The position numbers were made by a program, and so were the translations under genes. 64,000 bases of DNA from Daucus carota subsp. sativus. Lineage: Eukaryota; Streptophyta; Magnoliopsida; Apiales; Apiaceae. Below the pieces are notes generated by a model that was given only the letters and a program-made list of their open reading frames with translations, ran no database searches and was not told where the DNA came from. Where the stretch lies: assembly GCF_001625215.2 (NCBI RefSeq), contig NC_030386.2:17640545-17704544 (forward strand), in the 5' to 3' direction. Shown here piece by piece: positions 44,009 through 58,000 of the stretch. The first letter of the stretch is position 1. Each line of letters opens with the position of its first letter.

Positions 44009-44826
44009 CACAAAAGAATTGGGCCTCAATTTTAATAAAAAGTTATTTCAACGTGAAGTTAAATCTAGGGTCCAAATATCTATTTTAAAATTAAAAATAC
44101 ATTTTTAAAATTTCTGAAAATTCTGAATGTGTAAAATTTACAAAAATAATAGTTTTAAATCATTTCTCTATTTTTATAAATAATGGCTCATAATTATTTT
44201 CAAATTACAGTAATTAAAATAATCATATTTAACTTTTTATATACTTTAAAATTTTTAAGAATATATAAAACTACCAAAATTTCAATAATTTGGTAATTTA
44301 AATCTAATATGATCTTGTGGCACAAAAAAATACAAATTTTAATGGTGACAAATTTAAAATTTTAAAATAATAAAATAACCCGCTCATACAGAAAATAAAC
44401 AACTAAAAATGCACAATTAACATGTTCAGGAGTTAATCAAATAATTGCACTGAATTCAAATGATGTTATAAATGATATAACCGTTTATAATATTATATCA
44501 TTAATAAAATTTCTCAAATATATGAAAATTCATTTTCTATGCAAATAAATAAAATAATCATTTGCAAAATTATTTAACATATTTAAATAATTACAAAACA
44601 TAAAAAATTATCACCACTAAAAAATTAGAAATATGATTCAACATTTTTCTTTTTGCAAGTTTTACATATTTGAACTTTTAAGAAATTTTAAAATTTTAAT
44701 TTTAAAATATTTTTGATGCTTTAAATTCAAATTCCACTTGAAATAATTAATTGGGTTTCGCTCAGAGGTAGTTTGGTTATGCAGTTTAAAATTTTCAAGC
44801 TTTCCTTAAAAAAGCTTCGGTACATA
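44009..44826. other. AT-rich intergenic region
   Basis: No gene or clear repeat is seen. Confidence 0.4.
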
Positions 44827-45020
44827 CTCCCTCTGTTCTAAAATAAATGTCGTTTTGATTTTTTACACGTAATTTGAAGTGTAAAAAAATATCTTTCCAC
44901 ATGTTATTTTTCAATTTTTTTAAAATTAAAATATAAATGTTAAATTGTATTCAGGAAAAAAAATTTAAAAAATAAAATATAAAAATATGTTTTTTATACG
45001 CATCAAATTACGTGTGAAAT
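44827..45020. mobile_element. Truncated Stowaway-like MITE end
   Basis: TA followed by CTCCCTCTGTTCTAAAATAAA and a GTCGTTTTGATTTTTTACACG subterminal block. The mirrored terminus is missing, so this is a partial copy; the right limit is approximate. Confidence 0.5.
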
Positions 45021-45357
45021 GATGTGGCACAGGGATAGTATCATGTAAGGCTTTGCCCAGTAGTAAAAAAAGGCAAGCTTGTTGGGAATGCCGTCAAGCT
45101 GTTTGATAGTATTATTATTAATAAAAAATATAGCTTTTAACATAAAATTGGGCCGCACTTCCTTTGTAATTATAAGTAGTTTCAAAAATCAAAATTTTTA
45201 TTACAAAACCAGAAAACACAGTTTATCTCTAGAACAAACAAAGCAGCTAGCGAATTGGGGTAAAAGAAGGGAAATTAGAATTTGTGAGGACTTGCCAGAA
45301 AATCATAGAAATCAATCGAGTTAGATAATTTGTTTATGGCTATTTACATTTTGTGTA

Positions 45358-45638
45358 CTCCCTCCGTCCCACCCATTTCTTTATACTTTCTTTTTTGGGG
45401 TGTACCATCCAATTCTTTACATTTCAAAACTTACCAAAAATAGTCAATGGGTCCCAACACTTCTCCACTTTTCTTTCCTTTTCACACTACTTTTACTCCA
45501 CCATCTTCTTTTTATACATTAAAAATCAATGGGTCCCACCACTTTACCCACTTTTCTTCATCTTTTCCACTACTTTATACATATTTCTTAACCTCCGTGC
45601 CCAACCCATTCGATAAGAAATGGGTGGGACGGAGGGAG
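45358..45638. mobile_element. Stowaway MITE
   Basis: A 281-bp element with TA on both sides (45,356-45,357, 45,639-45,640). The matching termini are CTCCCTCCGTCCCACCCATT and its mirror. It lies about 390 bp upstream of the NRPC2 start codon. Confidence 0.85.
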
Positions 45639-45640
45639 TA

Positions 45641-46027
45641 TATAACTATATATGCAGGGGTGTATGTGTTTATACATACATTTTCTGAGCCTACATAGGC
45701 ATAGCTACGCAGTACACAGCCTACACTCCTTACCTATTCACTCTCTTTCATAGCAATTATAACGCACTCTCGGTCGGTTTTTTTCACATTTTTTGATTAT
45801 GGTTCGGTTGAACCGTGGTTGAAGGGTACAAACCACAAAGTGTCGGCCTTTTATTTTATTTTAGCGAGGATATAAAATAAACCCAGGCCTTGTAATTTGG
45901 ACAAGCCCTGTTACTAAACCCCAAGACTTCATCACTCTGTAAACGATAAACCCTTGTTAAACCCCGTCGCGATTCGCCGGACGATCTATACACACTCCTC
46001 CATCTCATCACAATCTATAATCACACC
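45641..46027 (+). promoter_or_regulatory. Presumed promoter and 5' leader of NRPC2
   Basis: A non-coding stretch just upstream of the Pol III subunit start. AAACCCTTGTTAAACCCC-type words at about 45,948-45,966 are near-matches to the telo-box. I could not place a TATA box or start site. Confidence 0.4.
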
Positions 46028-49000
46028 ATGGGCGTCAACGAGATTCAACGCGAGTACGTTTTCTTTTATTCTCATCATTCTTTTGTTTCTTCATTGTTTT
46101 TACATGTTAAATTATTACTGTATTGTTTAAACTAGGGTTTATTTGTGATTTTATGCTTATAGTTTGTTGATAGCACGAGCGATTTTATGTTTGATACGCG
46201 TTGGTGAGATGTCCGGATGATTATCTATGCGTATTTACGAGAGAGAGAGAGAGAGAGGGAGGGAGGGAGGGAGAGGGGGAGAGAGAGAGAGGGGGAGAGA
46301 GAGAGGGGGGGGGGAGGGAGAGGATTATTAGCCAGGGAAGTCTCCCTAATGTTGCCTTGCTGGATGTGTGTGAGAGACATTGTTCTAAAAATTGGTGATT
46401 AATTAATGACCGATTAATTGACCGCTTATTGAATACCTATTAAATACCCGATTATTTAATTAAGCATCCTATTGATTCTGATTAAGTCCAATTCGCGCTT
46501 TTTACAAAGCGAGGAAAGGAGGGAGGGAGAGGATGATTATTAGCTAGGGAAGCCTCCTTAATGTTTCCTTGCTGTATTATAAAAAATGAACTCATGTGCC
46601 TATGAACTGTTTTTATCTGAGACCTTATTGTGCTAATAATTCGTTGTTTTTTATTACGTGATATTTGAGGTCTATAAGAGTTATCTGTATGAAGTAATTT
46701 GACTTGTTTATAGTTGCAGATAGATTGATATCTCGGGGGATTGTCGGGTCCATTTTAACTAATTAACCTTGTAACTAATACCAGAATAGAACTAATATCA
46801 GTTAAATCCAAGCAATAAGAAGGTATGGAAGCCTCCTTAGTGCTGCCTTGCTGGATTATATATTTTTTTAGTTGGGGACTCTTTACTATTGTCTTTCCTT
46901 TTTATATTGCCATTTATTGGAGTTGCAGTTTGATCATATAGACATTACCATTGTTGTTCTGCCTTGATATTGTATAGAACCATCTGCTGACAATAACGTG
47001 ATCCAGTAAATTTAATTTGCTTGACAATGCTCGACCAATTGTTAGACCGGAGGAGTTCTTTGCGTTTTGTATATCTTTCGCTTTATGCTATAAAACATCA
47101 TTTACTTGCATCTTCAGAAACAATTTTCTTTTTCGCAGTGCTGAAATCGACAAGCAATTTCTTGCTGCTCCGGTAAAATCAACTGTTGATAAGTTCCAGC
47201 TTCTTCCGGAATTTTTGAAGGTAATTTTAAAAAAAAACTTACGCTTTGATGGATTTTTAGGGGATATGTTCCAATGTTTAGTCTGATTTCGTCTTGTTTT
47301 GTTTATTATTTGTTATGTGTCAAGTTGTTTAGCTCGGATCATCTCATCATTCCATGTTTCTGAATTAGTAAGTTATATCATTGTTTGTTATTGTTCCATT
47401 TTGATTCTGAAGGAGAATGATAAAGGGCTGCAGCTCGTACACTTCAAGATACAAGAAGCATGAAGCTCTGTTGCTTGTCTTCTTGTAGACTTAATCATAT
47501 AATTGAAAACTATTTGGAGGACAGTGAAAAACATTTAATGAATAAAACTATAAAGTGCCTTGTAGCTTCGGGGTTTAATGACATTGTTATTATGTTTTTA
47601 AAATTTTCTTTCCAGTTTCACCCACACATCTGCCAGAACTTGGAAGTGAGAATGTGTCAGTGTGGTTGTTGGATGATGAGATTATTAGGTTTTGAGATCT
47701 AATATGCTCCATTTAGAGTGTCACTTGGCAACAGCATGATGTGTGTTATGTTTTAAGTTGTAGATAGCCAAGTTGCAGATAGCCAAATATGATGTCCACT
47801 AATGATAGTTCTGTCTTCTTCTTTTGGAGCTGTAGGTGAGAGGCTTAGTGAAGCAACATCTTGACTCTTTCAATTACTTCGTCAGGACAGGAATGAAAAA
47901 TATTGTGCGAGCCAATAAAGAGATAAGATCCACTGTTGATAAAAATGTTTATCTCAGGTAACACTTAATTTTCTGCTCCACCAAGCTTAAATTATTTTAC
48001 AATGTGTTTGTACTGAATTTGCTATGAGATTCAGAGTAAAAGTTTGCCTGTTCCGTCTGCCTTATGCATGCTTACAGATATAAAAGTGTTCGTATTGGTG
48101 AACCTTCAGTGGTAGTCAATAGTGTCATGGATCAGCTCAATCCTCACAGATGTCGTTTATCTGACATCACGTAAGTGTCCTTCCCTATTTTTATTTTGTG
48201 AGGACTTTTTGGGATAAGAAATGTGCTATATTTGGCAATTCATTGTAGTCAACAAGTATTAGTATTGAATTACAGTTTTTTCATAAGAACTGAATTGTTC
48301 CCAAAAACATAATGTTCCCTTCTGGTGTCCATTTTCAAAATTTTGTATCATAAAATTTTGCTGGCATCTTCACATGTTATTTACTGATTCAATCAGACGT
48401 TAGTGTCCCAAACTACTCTTGCATATCTTGTCACAGTCATTCTCATACGAACCCCAAGCAATATTTTTTTACTTTGCGAACTCTAGCGTTTCATGGCTTC
48501 ATGGTGAAATCCACTATCAAACAAAGCGGATCCTAAAAGTGTCTATGTATATGACTGTATGAGTAAAGTAAGGTTGTTATTTTGTCTCTCCGACAGATCA
48601 ATAGCCATTTTAAGTTTCATCGATCTGTGTTCTTAACTTTTAATAAACTCACTTTTCCCTGCCCAATATATGTTCTAGGTATGCTGCTCCAATATATGTT
48701 GACATTGAATATGTTACAGAAGCTAATGGTAAAAAAAGCATAGCGATGAAGGTATTTTTCTTTTTACCATTTCAATGTTATACTTTCAGTCATATATATA
48801 CTCTAGCAAAAGTTCTTACCATTTGTGTTCTCAGAATGACGTAATCATTGGGAAAATGCCTATAATGTTAAGAAGCTGCTGCTGTCTCTTATATGGGAAA
48901 GATGAAGAAGAACTGGCGAGATTGGGTTAGTCAACTGAAATTTTTTGATGTAAACATAAATATTATATGATTTAAATATATATATAGTTTACAGAGGGTG

Positions 49001-52000
49001 CACTTTTGGTAATTATAAGAATTTCAAGAATGATTTGTGCCTTGTAACTTTGTATACCCAACCATAACATAGGCAATTAGGCTTCCAATAGGATTCACGG
49101 ATCGAGGTCTAGGTACTATGTGTAAGCAGACAAGATAATAAAGTATTTTCTTTACGCATTAGGTAAGCATATAAAAGTTATAATGGCGATCAATCTTTCA
49201 GCAATATTTATACAGACACACACACACACACACACACACACTACACACACACACACGTCCCTTTGATGCTCAATTGAGTATCTGGGACAGTTCATTGTAA
49301 CATATGTATATATTATCTGTAGTCTTCTGTTATTTCATTTACTGTTTGATGCTAATCTTTCTTTTTTCTTTATTAGGTGAGTGCCCACTTGATCCCGGAG
49401 GATATTTTATCGTCAAAGGAACAGAAAAGGTAATTTCTTTTCAAGTGATTCTAGAATTTGAATAAAACATTACTTGAGTCATAAAATTTATAGATAGAAG
49501 GCTGTTAGTAACTATAAATTATAAATTACTTCCTTTGCATGACTGCTGTGTTTTCTTAGTTGTTTCCAGTTTTCACTGAGGTTTTAGAATTAGATATCCT
49601 ACCATCTATTGATTTTGTTGTTTAGGAGTTCCTTTTTTATTCTAACATAATTGTGTAAGTACAGAGTTTCATGGTTTAGTGATTGTCTTTTAAATTCTCA
49701 ATCGATATGTGGGTGTGTGTGTGTGTGTGTGTATAAAGCGTTGGTCAAATAAGTTGAAAGTGCGCCTAAGCTCTCGTGGACTCTTGTATTCATTACATCA
49801 ATGCTTGTTTCAATTATTTCCCCATATAATTAATGCTCTAGTTTGCTTTTTTAAATAATGCATCTGACAATATTCATCTTGATTTTATCAACATTTTGCT
49901 AGGTGATTTTGATTCAAGAACAACTTTCCAAGAACAGAATTATTATTGACACCGATAAGAAAGGATGGTAAGCAGATTCAGATAATTGTTTCTTGTTATT
50001 GTAAACATGTTTCGTTACTATATATTATTTTTTTAATTTTTTTTAATAAGACCAACCTTAGAGAAAGAATCTTGGGATTGGGTACCGGAAATTGAGAGGA
50101 TAAACATTAGAGTGATCAACTGGGGTGCATATATGTTAAAAATATAGGTGCTCCAATTTTAGAATAGAGGGTAAGTGTTGATTACAGGCATTAGTAAAAA
50201 GTGTATATTAATTATAAAAATTATCTTCTATCAAATTATCAATATTTTTCAGGCTTGATACTCTGGTTTTCTTGTGGAATGGGAAAAAAATATCTTAAAA
50301 ATGAATAGATATTACTAGTTAATTGGTAGATATTTTCTAGGGTTTCATTTGTTGTCAGTACTTGGTAGTTTTTGGAACGGAAACATTATACATATGCTGT
50401 TAATAGAACTTATTAAATCATTCTGCAGCCTCTGCACTCTGTGTATCCCATCATAGCAAGCCAACAGTAAACAAAATGTTGATATTGTGTATAATTTGTG
50501 TGGGCCAGAATTAGATTGAAGAAATTAGCTTTAGAATATATGATGCCAGAACTAGATGCAACAAACTAGTTATAGAATAGATGACGATAAGTGCTCACTC
50601 AAACTTTGTGAAAAAATAGAAACCAAATTAAGTGATAGCCAAACACTGTTTTCCTTTATCTTTTGGATTGTACTCCTTATGATCAGGATAGTTACTTACA
50701 TGACCTGTTAGAATGTATAGTTTTACTTGAACTGAAAAGAGGAAGAATTTTGATACAGGAACTCAAATGCTGCTGATGTTTTTAACTTCACTACTTATGT
50801 GAATTGTACATGAATATATAACTTGCTGCATACTTTTTGGAGTTGTTAGAATGAACCGCAACAGAACCAACTATACATACTGAGTTTATCGAGCAGGGTT
50901 CCTGGAGGGTAAAATGTATAAGACCTTACCCCCATACACAGAAGAGTAGAAAGTCTGTTTCCACAAAGACCCCCCCGCTTGAAGAATATAGAATACAATA
51001 ATAAGAGTATTTTATAGGAAAACGAGAGACGAACATAAGAAGGACACGGTATAAAAGACAAGTGACAGCAAACAAAAATTCTACAACATCTGGACATAAA
51101 ATAAAACAAGAAAAGAATAATAAAATAAACATCTATTCAAATAATATTAGAAAGTATTTTTTCCAATCAATTGATAATATGGCTTTTGTATGCAGCAATT
51201 ATTGTTTTATTCGGTGGCTGCTGATCTCTGCTATAGCTTTCTATGAATTCCATTCTTTAAGATGGCATCATTTTGTACTTCTTGCAGATTAGACCATATA
51301 TTGAGAATATGATGATTTATTTAAATGCACCAATCTTGTAAATTCATTTTTATCACCACACTATCAGTAAATTAAATTATGTTTCTCCTTTTAATACCTC
51401 TTTAGTGTCCAAGCCTCTGTTATGAGCAGTACTGAAGCACGAAAAAGTAAAACAGTTATAGTAATGGAGAAAGAGAAGATTTATTTGAGTCTGAACCAAT
51501 TTGAAAAGAAGGTAAGCCTCTTGCTAGTTACAAATCAGTTTTCTTCAATACCTTGTGTGTGACAGTTGATATTTCCAGATTTATTCTGTTGTTAATTTAA
51601 AGAGTTATAAAATTTCTTTGCGATTTTGTAGGTGCCAATTATGGCAGTTATGAAGGCTATGGGTATGGAGAGTGACCAAGAGGTTGTGCAAATGCTTGGA
51701 AGGGATCCTCGATATGGCGCATTACTTTTGCCTTCGATTGAGGTAAATTTATTTTGGTTTTGATTTTCATATTCCCTTGAAATAAGTAAGGCAATTAAAT
51801 GAGCGAACACTTATAAAATTGTTAGTTTCTTCTAAAAAACTCCAATAGAATTGTTTTACGTGGAGTTCTAATATATGTAGTGAATCTGTAAAATGTCTCT
51901 CAAACAGTAGTACTGTCGGCTATTGCCCTATCTCATTCATTATTTGCAATTTTATTAGGTTTGTTGCAACTGACAGTATTTTATTTTCATTAGGAAATGG

Positions 52001-55000
52001 ATTTTTTTTATTACATTTCTGTTTATTTTTTTGTAGAATAATTTCGTGTGGTTCTAATTTCAGGAATGTGCACTACAGCACGTTTACACACAACAGGAGG
52101 CCCTGGAATTCCTTGAAGGAAAGGTTGGCTTACTTGGTGTAAATCGATTAAAATTTGATAGTTTTGTTTTAGTTAAACCTCATTCTTTTCCTTCTTAGTG
52201 AAAAGATCCTTGTTATCAACTTGGATCAGAGAACTTCTTAAATGCAACAGGTGATGCATTTTTTTTTTAAATTAAAACAAATAGGTTACTTTGCTGCTAG
52301 CATAAATTGGCTGCTTGTTAGAATGTCATATTATTGTAGTTTTTTTATTTAACTCTTCTTAATGATGTAATAATTTGTTTTGTATTTGCAATTTTCAGTT
52401 AGCAAAGTCACGTTTTTATAGTGCTTCGGTTGAAAAGGTCTCCTCTTCTGTACTTGCCTTTTATTTTTTGGAATTTACTTTCTTTCTCGTAATATATCAG
52501 TTAACACTTTCATTGTGGTGAGCAGGAAGGTCGAGCTTTCGTTATCCTTCGTGATGTATTTGTTGCTAACATTCCAGTAAGTGACAGTTTTTATACATGA
52601 ATAAAGACATTTTATGTTGCATTCTCCTCTGTAATCTTCTTCTTTATGCAATGTGTGCATGAAATTTATATGCAGGTCCGAGAAAACAATTTTCGATTGA
52701 AGTGTATGTATGTGGCTGTAATGATGCGACGCATGATGGAAGCAATTATTAACAAAGACGCAATGGATGACAAGGTAATTTCAAGAATCTTGTTAGTATA
52801 TCTTTTTTACCTTCAGTTGACGGATTACTTAAGGAATTGGTCTACTATAAATAATGCTCTCAAGCAAAATTACTGATTATTGATCTTTAGTTATCTTCAG
52901 TATGTAAGGATCTCTTTTTAGAGAGCATTAAGAAGTTCCCTTTGTTTACCTATTGCCATACCCAGAGATGTTTGAGAGTGAGAATTAAAAGTCTACTGTG
53001 TGACTACAACTCAATATTTCGGTTCCTCTGTTTCATTCTAATGATTCACATTTAACTTGAAGATCTGAACTATATACTGAAGAGCTCGTGCTAATTGATA
53101 GGATAATAAATTTTGTGTCAAATCTTGTTACTTGTACCAACTTTATTTTAATATTAAATGTTTTTAATTTTTGTAAGTTAGTTACATGGTTTACACCAAT
53201 TGAATAATATAAATTTCTACTTGAGTACATTAAATCACATGGTGTACTAACCATGTATCTCTGGTGATCACTTGAGCATTTGTGAGTACACCTTAATTTC
53301 AGTTAAAAAGGCCTTGTACACTTGGTACATATTAGTGAACATTGTTGTGCAACTATAAATTTGTGTATCCTTGTATGACAGGAATTAACACTGTTTCAAG
53401 TGTTGTAATATCTGTAGATTGATTATTAATTACAAATAAGGTCTCTGAATATGTTTCTTGGAACTTTAATATTAGCCAATTTTTTTATCTTGCTAACCGA
53501 GTATTGTATGTATAGCTGGAAAAAGTTATTGAACTTTGATACAATTATGATTATTCTATGGGTTTGCATTTTGCTTGCTTGATGTTAGGCTTATTATATA
53601 TACTTTGTAAAACATTAATCGAGTGCCATCATAGTTTGGCATGTTTGTCGAAGGCTTTACAATGGCTATGATATGTGCTACTGACCATGGTCTCTGCCAG
53701 TTTCACATTTGTGTTGTTAAGTTTTTACATTTTTGTTCATCATGATTCCCTCGTGTTATAGGATTATGTGGGGAACAAAAGATTGGAGCTTTCAGGGCAA
53801 TTATTATCTCTACTCTTTGAGGTAAATATTTTATATTGCTTACTTTCTATTATAAAAAAAATGCAAGGGAAGAAGTATAGTTTCTGTATTATATAATGGA
53901 ACATGTATGACAGGATTTGTTCAAGACTTTGAATGAAGACGCTGTGAAGGAAGTGGATGCTGTCCTCAACAAGCCAAGTAGATCTCGTTTTGATTTTTCT
54001 ACTGTAAGTTAGCAAGAGATACATATTTGGAATCTTCCATTATATTATTGTCTGCCATATTTATCATCTGACTTGATTTTGGGCTTCTACAGTATATTAC
54101 TAAAGGTAGAATCACAGTTGGTCTAGAGAGAGCCCTTTCTACAGGTAACTGGGATGTAAAAAGGTTTAGGATGCACCGGAAAGGCATGACACAGGTGTCT
54201 TACTTCTTCCTTCTTCCTTTATTATTCATTAAATTATATCTTAGGAGCCATGTAGGTTAAGCATGCATATCTTTGCAGGTTGTTGCTAGACTTTCCTTCA
54301 TAGGAACATTAGGTATGATGACAAGAATCCAACCACAATTTGAGAAGTCGAGGAAAGTTAGTGGACCTAGAGCCTTGCAACCTAGCCAGGTAATGCTAAT
54401 ATAGTGGCTTTAGAAATTTCTGCAGCTGGGTTATTTCCTTGCACTTATGTTTGATAATGCTGTATTAATGACTTCCGCATGCAATGATACTGGTATACCG
54501 TATATGTATTAAATCTTTTCTCTTGTAGTGGGGAATGCTTTGCCCTTGTGACACTCCGGAAGGTGAAGCATGTGGTTTAGTAAAGAACTTAGCTCTGATG
54601 ACTCATGTTACAACTGATCAAGAGGAAGGCCCTTTAATTTCTCTGGTAATTGTTCTGTCTTTTAATTATAATCCAGGGTTGTACTAGAAGCTGGCGAGTT
54701 GCTAACTGTTATGATGTGGGTCGCATTTAACTGAAGTTGATTGTACCAAGTATATTGCAATTATAAGTCTTATGACTCATTTTCTAATCTTATGATACAT
54801 GCAGAAAGTTTAAGGGAACGACATTTGTCTAAGTGTTGTGGTGGATTTGCACTAATTTTCTTTCTAAAATAAACATAAGCTTACTTATAGTTGAGTCCAA
54901 GGACAAATTCTATTTGTAGGACCTCGTTCACAAAAATAAATACTCCAAATCCTGTAATTTATGAAGTAAAATAATGACACTGATGTTATGTTTGTTTACC

Positions 55001-58000
55001 AGAGTTAGAACTATCATAGACCATAGTTCGTTACTATTGTTAGTCGAACTATCCATCCTCCAAGAATGTTAACTTTTTTAATTGTTTAATAGGATACCTG
55101 TAGTAATTCTATAATTATCAGAACTATATTGGCATTTAGGTATTGCTTGTTTCTCTCGAACTAGATTTTTATCACCCCTTCTTTTAAGTTGATTGTTTGT
55201 CAACATTTGAGTGTCTATATTACATCGGATTGTTTGTTTTTAATCTGTATAAATATTGCACTGGATCACTGCCCAGTTGTATCATTCCATGTTCTAAAGT
55301 TTTCGTTCTGTCCATTACATTTTCTGAAAGTTACTTCTATTTTTTGTCTAGTTAAGTACATAAAAGGAATGATTTTTTTCTATATGCTGATTGAGTTGTC
55401 GTTTATTGCTTTAGTTACCAATAATTTTTTAAAGTGGTTGTTATGTTCTTTATCCTTTTTTTATTGATTTCTGCCAATAACTGCCGCAAAACATTGATAA
55501 TATTTAATTGCTCTGAGTTTTATATTAATAATTGTCTATAAAACATTGATCCTTTAAGCTCATGTGCTTTACATTAATGTTCATACTTTATATGCTTGAA
55601 TTGTGTTAGTGCTACTGTTTGGGTGTTGAAGATCTGGAATTACTGTCCGCAGAAGAACTTCATGCACCAAACTCATACCTGATTATATTAAATGGGCTTA
55701 TTCTTGGCAAGCATCGGCGACCAAAGGTATTTTGGTTTTCTTATAACTGATCCAAAACTCTTCTGTATTTTATAGCGGATCTTTATATTAGTATCATTCT
55801 TTTTGCATTAGTAATAAAGAGAATGTATATAAAAATGCATCATTATGTCTTTCTTTTATTGTCCAGCAATTTGCACAAGCAATGAGAAAGTTGCGAAGAG
55901 CTGGTAAAATTGGGGAGTTCATTAGCATTTTTGTGAATGAGAAGCAGGTAACTATCATTGTCTCAGAATGTAGTACAATTTTTGAATACATAGTATGATC
56001 CAGGTAATTCCTTTAAACACTTTCACATTTTAGCATGCATCCTAAAATGGTATTCTAGCGTCAAACCCACCTTGCCATAATATTGTCAATTATTTTGGTT
56101 GGTCCGAAGGTCGATTGTTGCCCCAAAGAAAGATAGGTCCAACCTAGAAATGGGACTGAAGTGAGGATGAGTGATAAACACATACTAGCTCACTACTCGT
56201 CCGATGCACAGATCTTCTTCAGTACTCGCTCCGTCCCTCTCATTTCTTTACAATATTCTTTCACTGCTTGGCATGCATTTTAAGTTGTATGTAAAGTATA
56301 GTTTCAATTTTTTTTTTTAATTTTTTTAATCTTTTTAAAAAATCTGAACATCAAACTTTTATTCAGAAGAAAAAGTTCAAAATAATTTAAAACTTTACTT
56401 TATAGGAGCATTGAAATGCGTGCAGAGACCTTTGTCCCCAACAGGGGGATAGAGCGAGTAATTATTAGAATATTTAATAATAATTTAATAATTATATAAT
56501 CATAGAATGATTTTACAGTTAATTTATATAATCATAGAATAATTGTATAATTCTAATTTACTTTAATACAGTGTTGCATGGTTTACTAGTCGTTTGGGTA
56601 TGTGGTACGAGATCGGGTACATAAAACGTTAGTTTTTATGAATCAGGTACGATGACCAGTGAATCTGATTCGCGGGTCGATATGAGGATCCCTTTTAAGT
56701 GATTTTCAATAAACAATATTTAGTCTAGATATTGTTTTTATGATTAAAATATTTTTTTGAGGTAATTGCATATCGCACCCCCTAAGTATCGTTCAAAAAC
56801 GATAGAGTACCGATACTTTAAGAAACTCAACTCGCACCCCTTATCTTTACTTCTCAAAACCGATATGCACCCCCTGCCGTTAACTTCCGTTAATTCAGTG
56901 TACTCCGTTAAGTCTGTATATATATAATTGCAATTCGGACCCCCTAACTTACGTTCAAAAACGATATTGTATCCATATTTTTGAAAACTCGAATCGCACC
57001 ACCTATTTTTACATCTCAGGAACGATACACAACCCCTCCGTTAAATTCCGCTACCTTCCGTTAAAATTCTCCCCGTCTCAATTTACATGGCCCTTTTGTT
57101 TTTTTGGGAGTTAAATTGACTAATTTTTTACCAACTATTTGAATATATGTATTTAAAATAGAAATTTACATATTAAAATAGACTAGATACCTCTATTAAA
57201 ACAGGCTAGAAAGTATATTTTTAATGTGTAACTTTCTATTTCCTAAAATAATAAATAAATATTTTTTAATAGTTGGTCAAAAATTAGTCAATTTGACAAG
57301 GGACATGTAAATTGAGACGGAGGAGTATTTTAACGGAAGGTAACGGAATTCAACGGAGGAGGTGCGTATCGTTGTAAAGATAGGTGGTGAGATTTGGGTT
57401 TCCAAAAGTACAGGTATAATATCGTTTTTGAACGTAAGTTAGGTATAATGTGCTTTTTTTATAAGCCTCTTGTCGTTTAATCAAAAAGTAAATCTAGCCT
57501 ATTTTAATAGAGGTAAATAGTAGGGGGGTCCGAATTGCAATTATCTCTATTATTTGTGAAATTCGGACCCTCTATTATTTGCGAAAACAAATAGACTAGA
57601 TTTACTTTTTGATGATATTTTTTTTTAAATTTTTGTTTAATTAAGTTATCCCCAAGTCAAAATGATTTTACATATTGAATTATTTTAAATTTTTAGTGAC
57701 ATGTGTATTAGGTATTTAATATACACTATTTTAAATATAAAAAATAAATATCATGTGATATTTATTATAAATATTACATAAATTTATCTATTGATTAAAA
57801 TATATAAATTTTAATTATTTTGTTTGGAAAAATTGATCAAAAAAATATCATCAAAAATTAAATCTAGTCTATTTTAATATGTAACTTTCTATTTTCTAAA
57901 ATAATAAATACATATTTTCAAATAGTTAGTAAAAAATTAGTCAATTTAACTCCTCAAAAAGCAAAAGGGACATGTGAATTGAGACGGGGAGAATTTTAAC

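Noticed and set aside
46201-46402. Glu/Arg-rich frames at the GA microsatellite
   Set aside because: Translation of a dinucleotide repeat inside NRPC2 intron 1.
49215-49733. CRISPR-like or other spaced repeat array
   Set aside because: The repeats are simple AC and GT runs without spacers. No CRISPR, phage or bacterial feature is expected or seen in this plant sequence.
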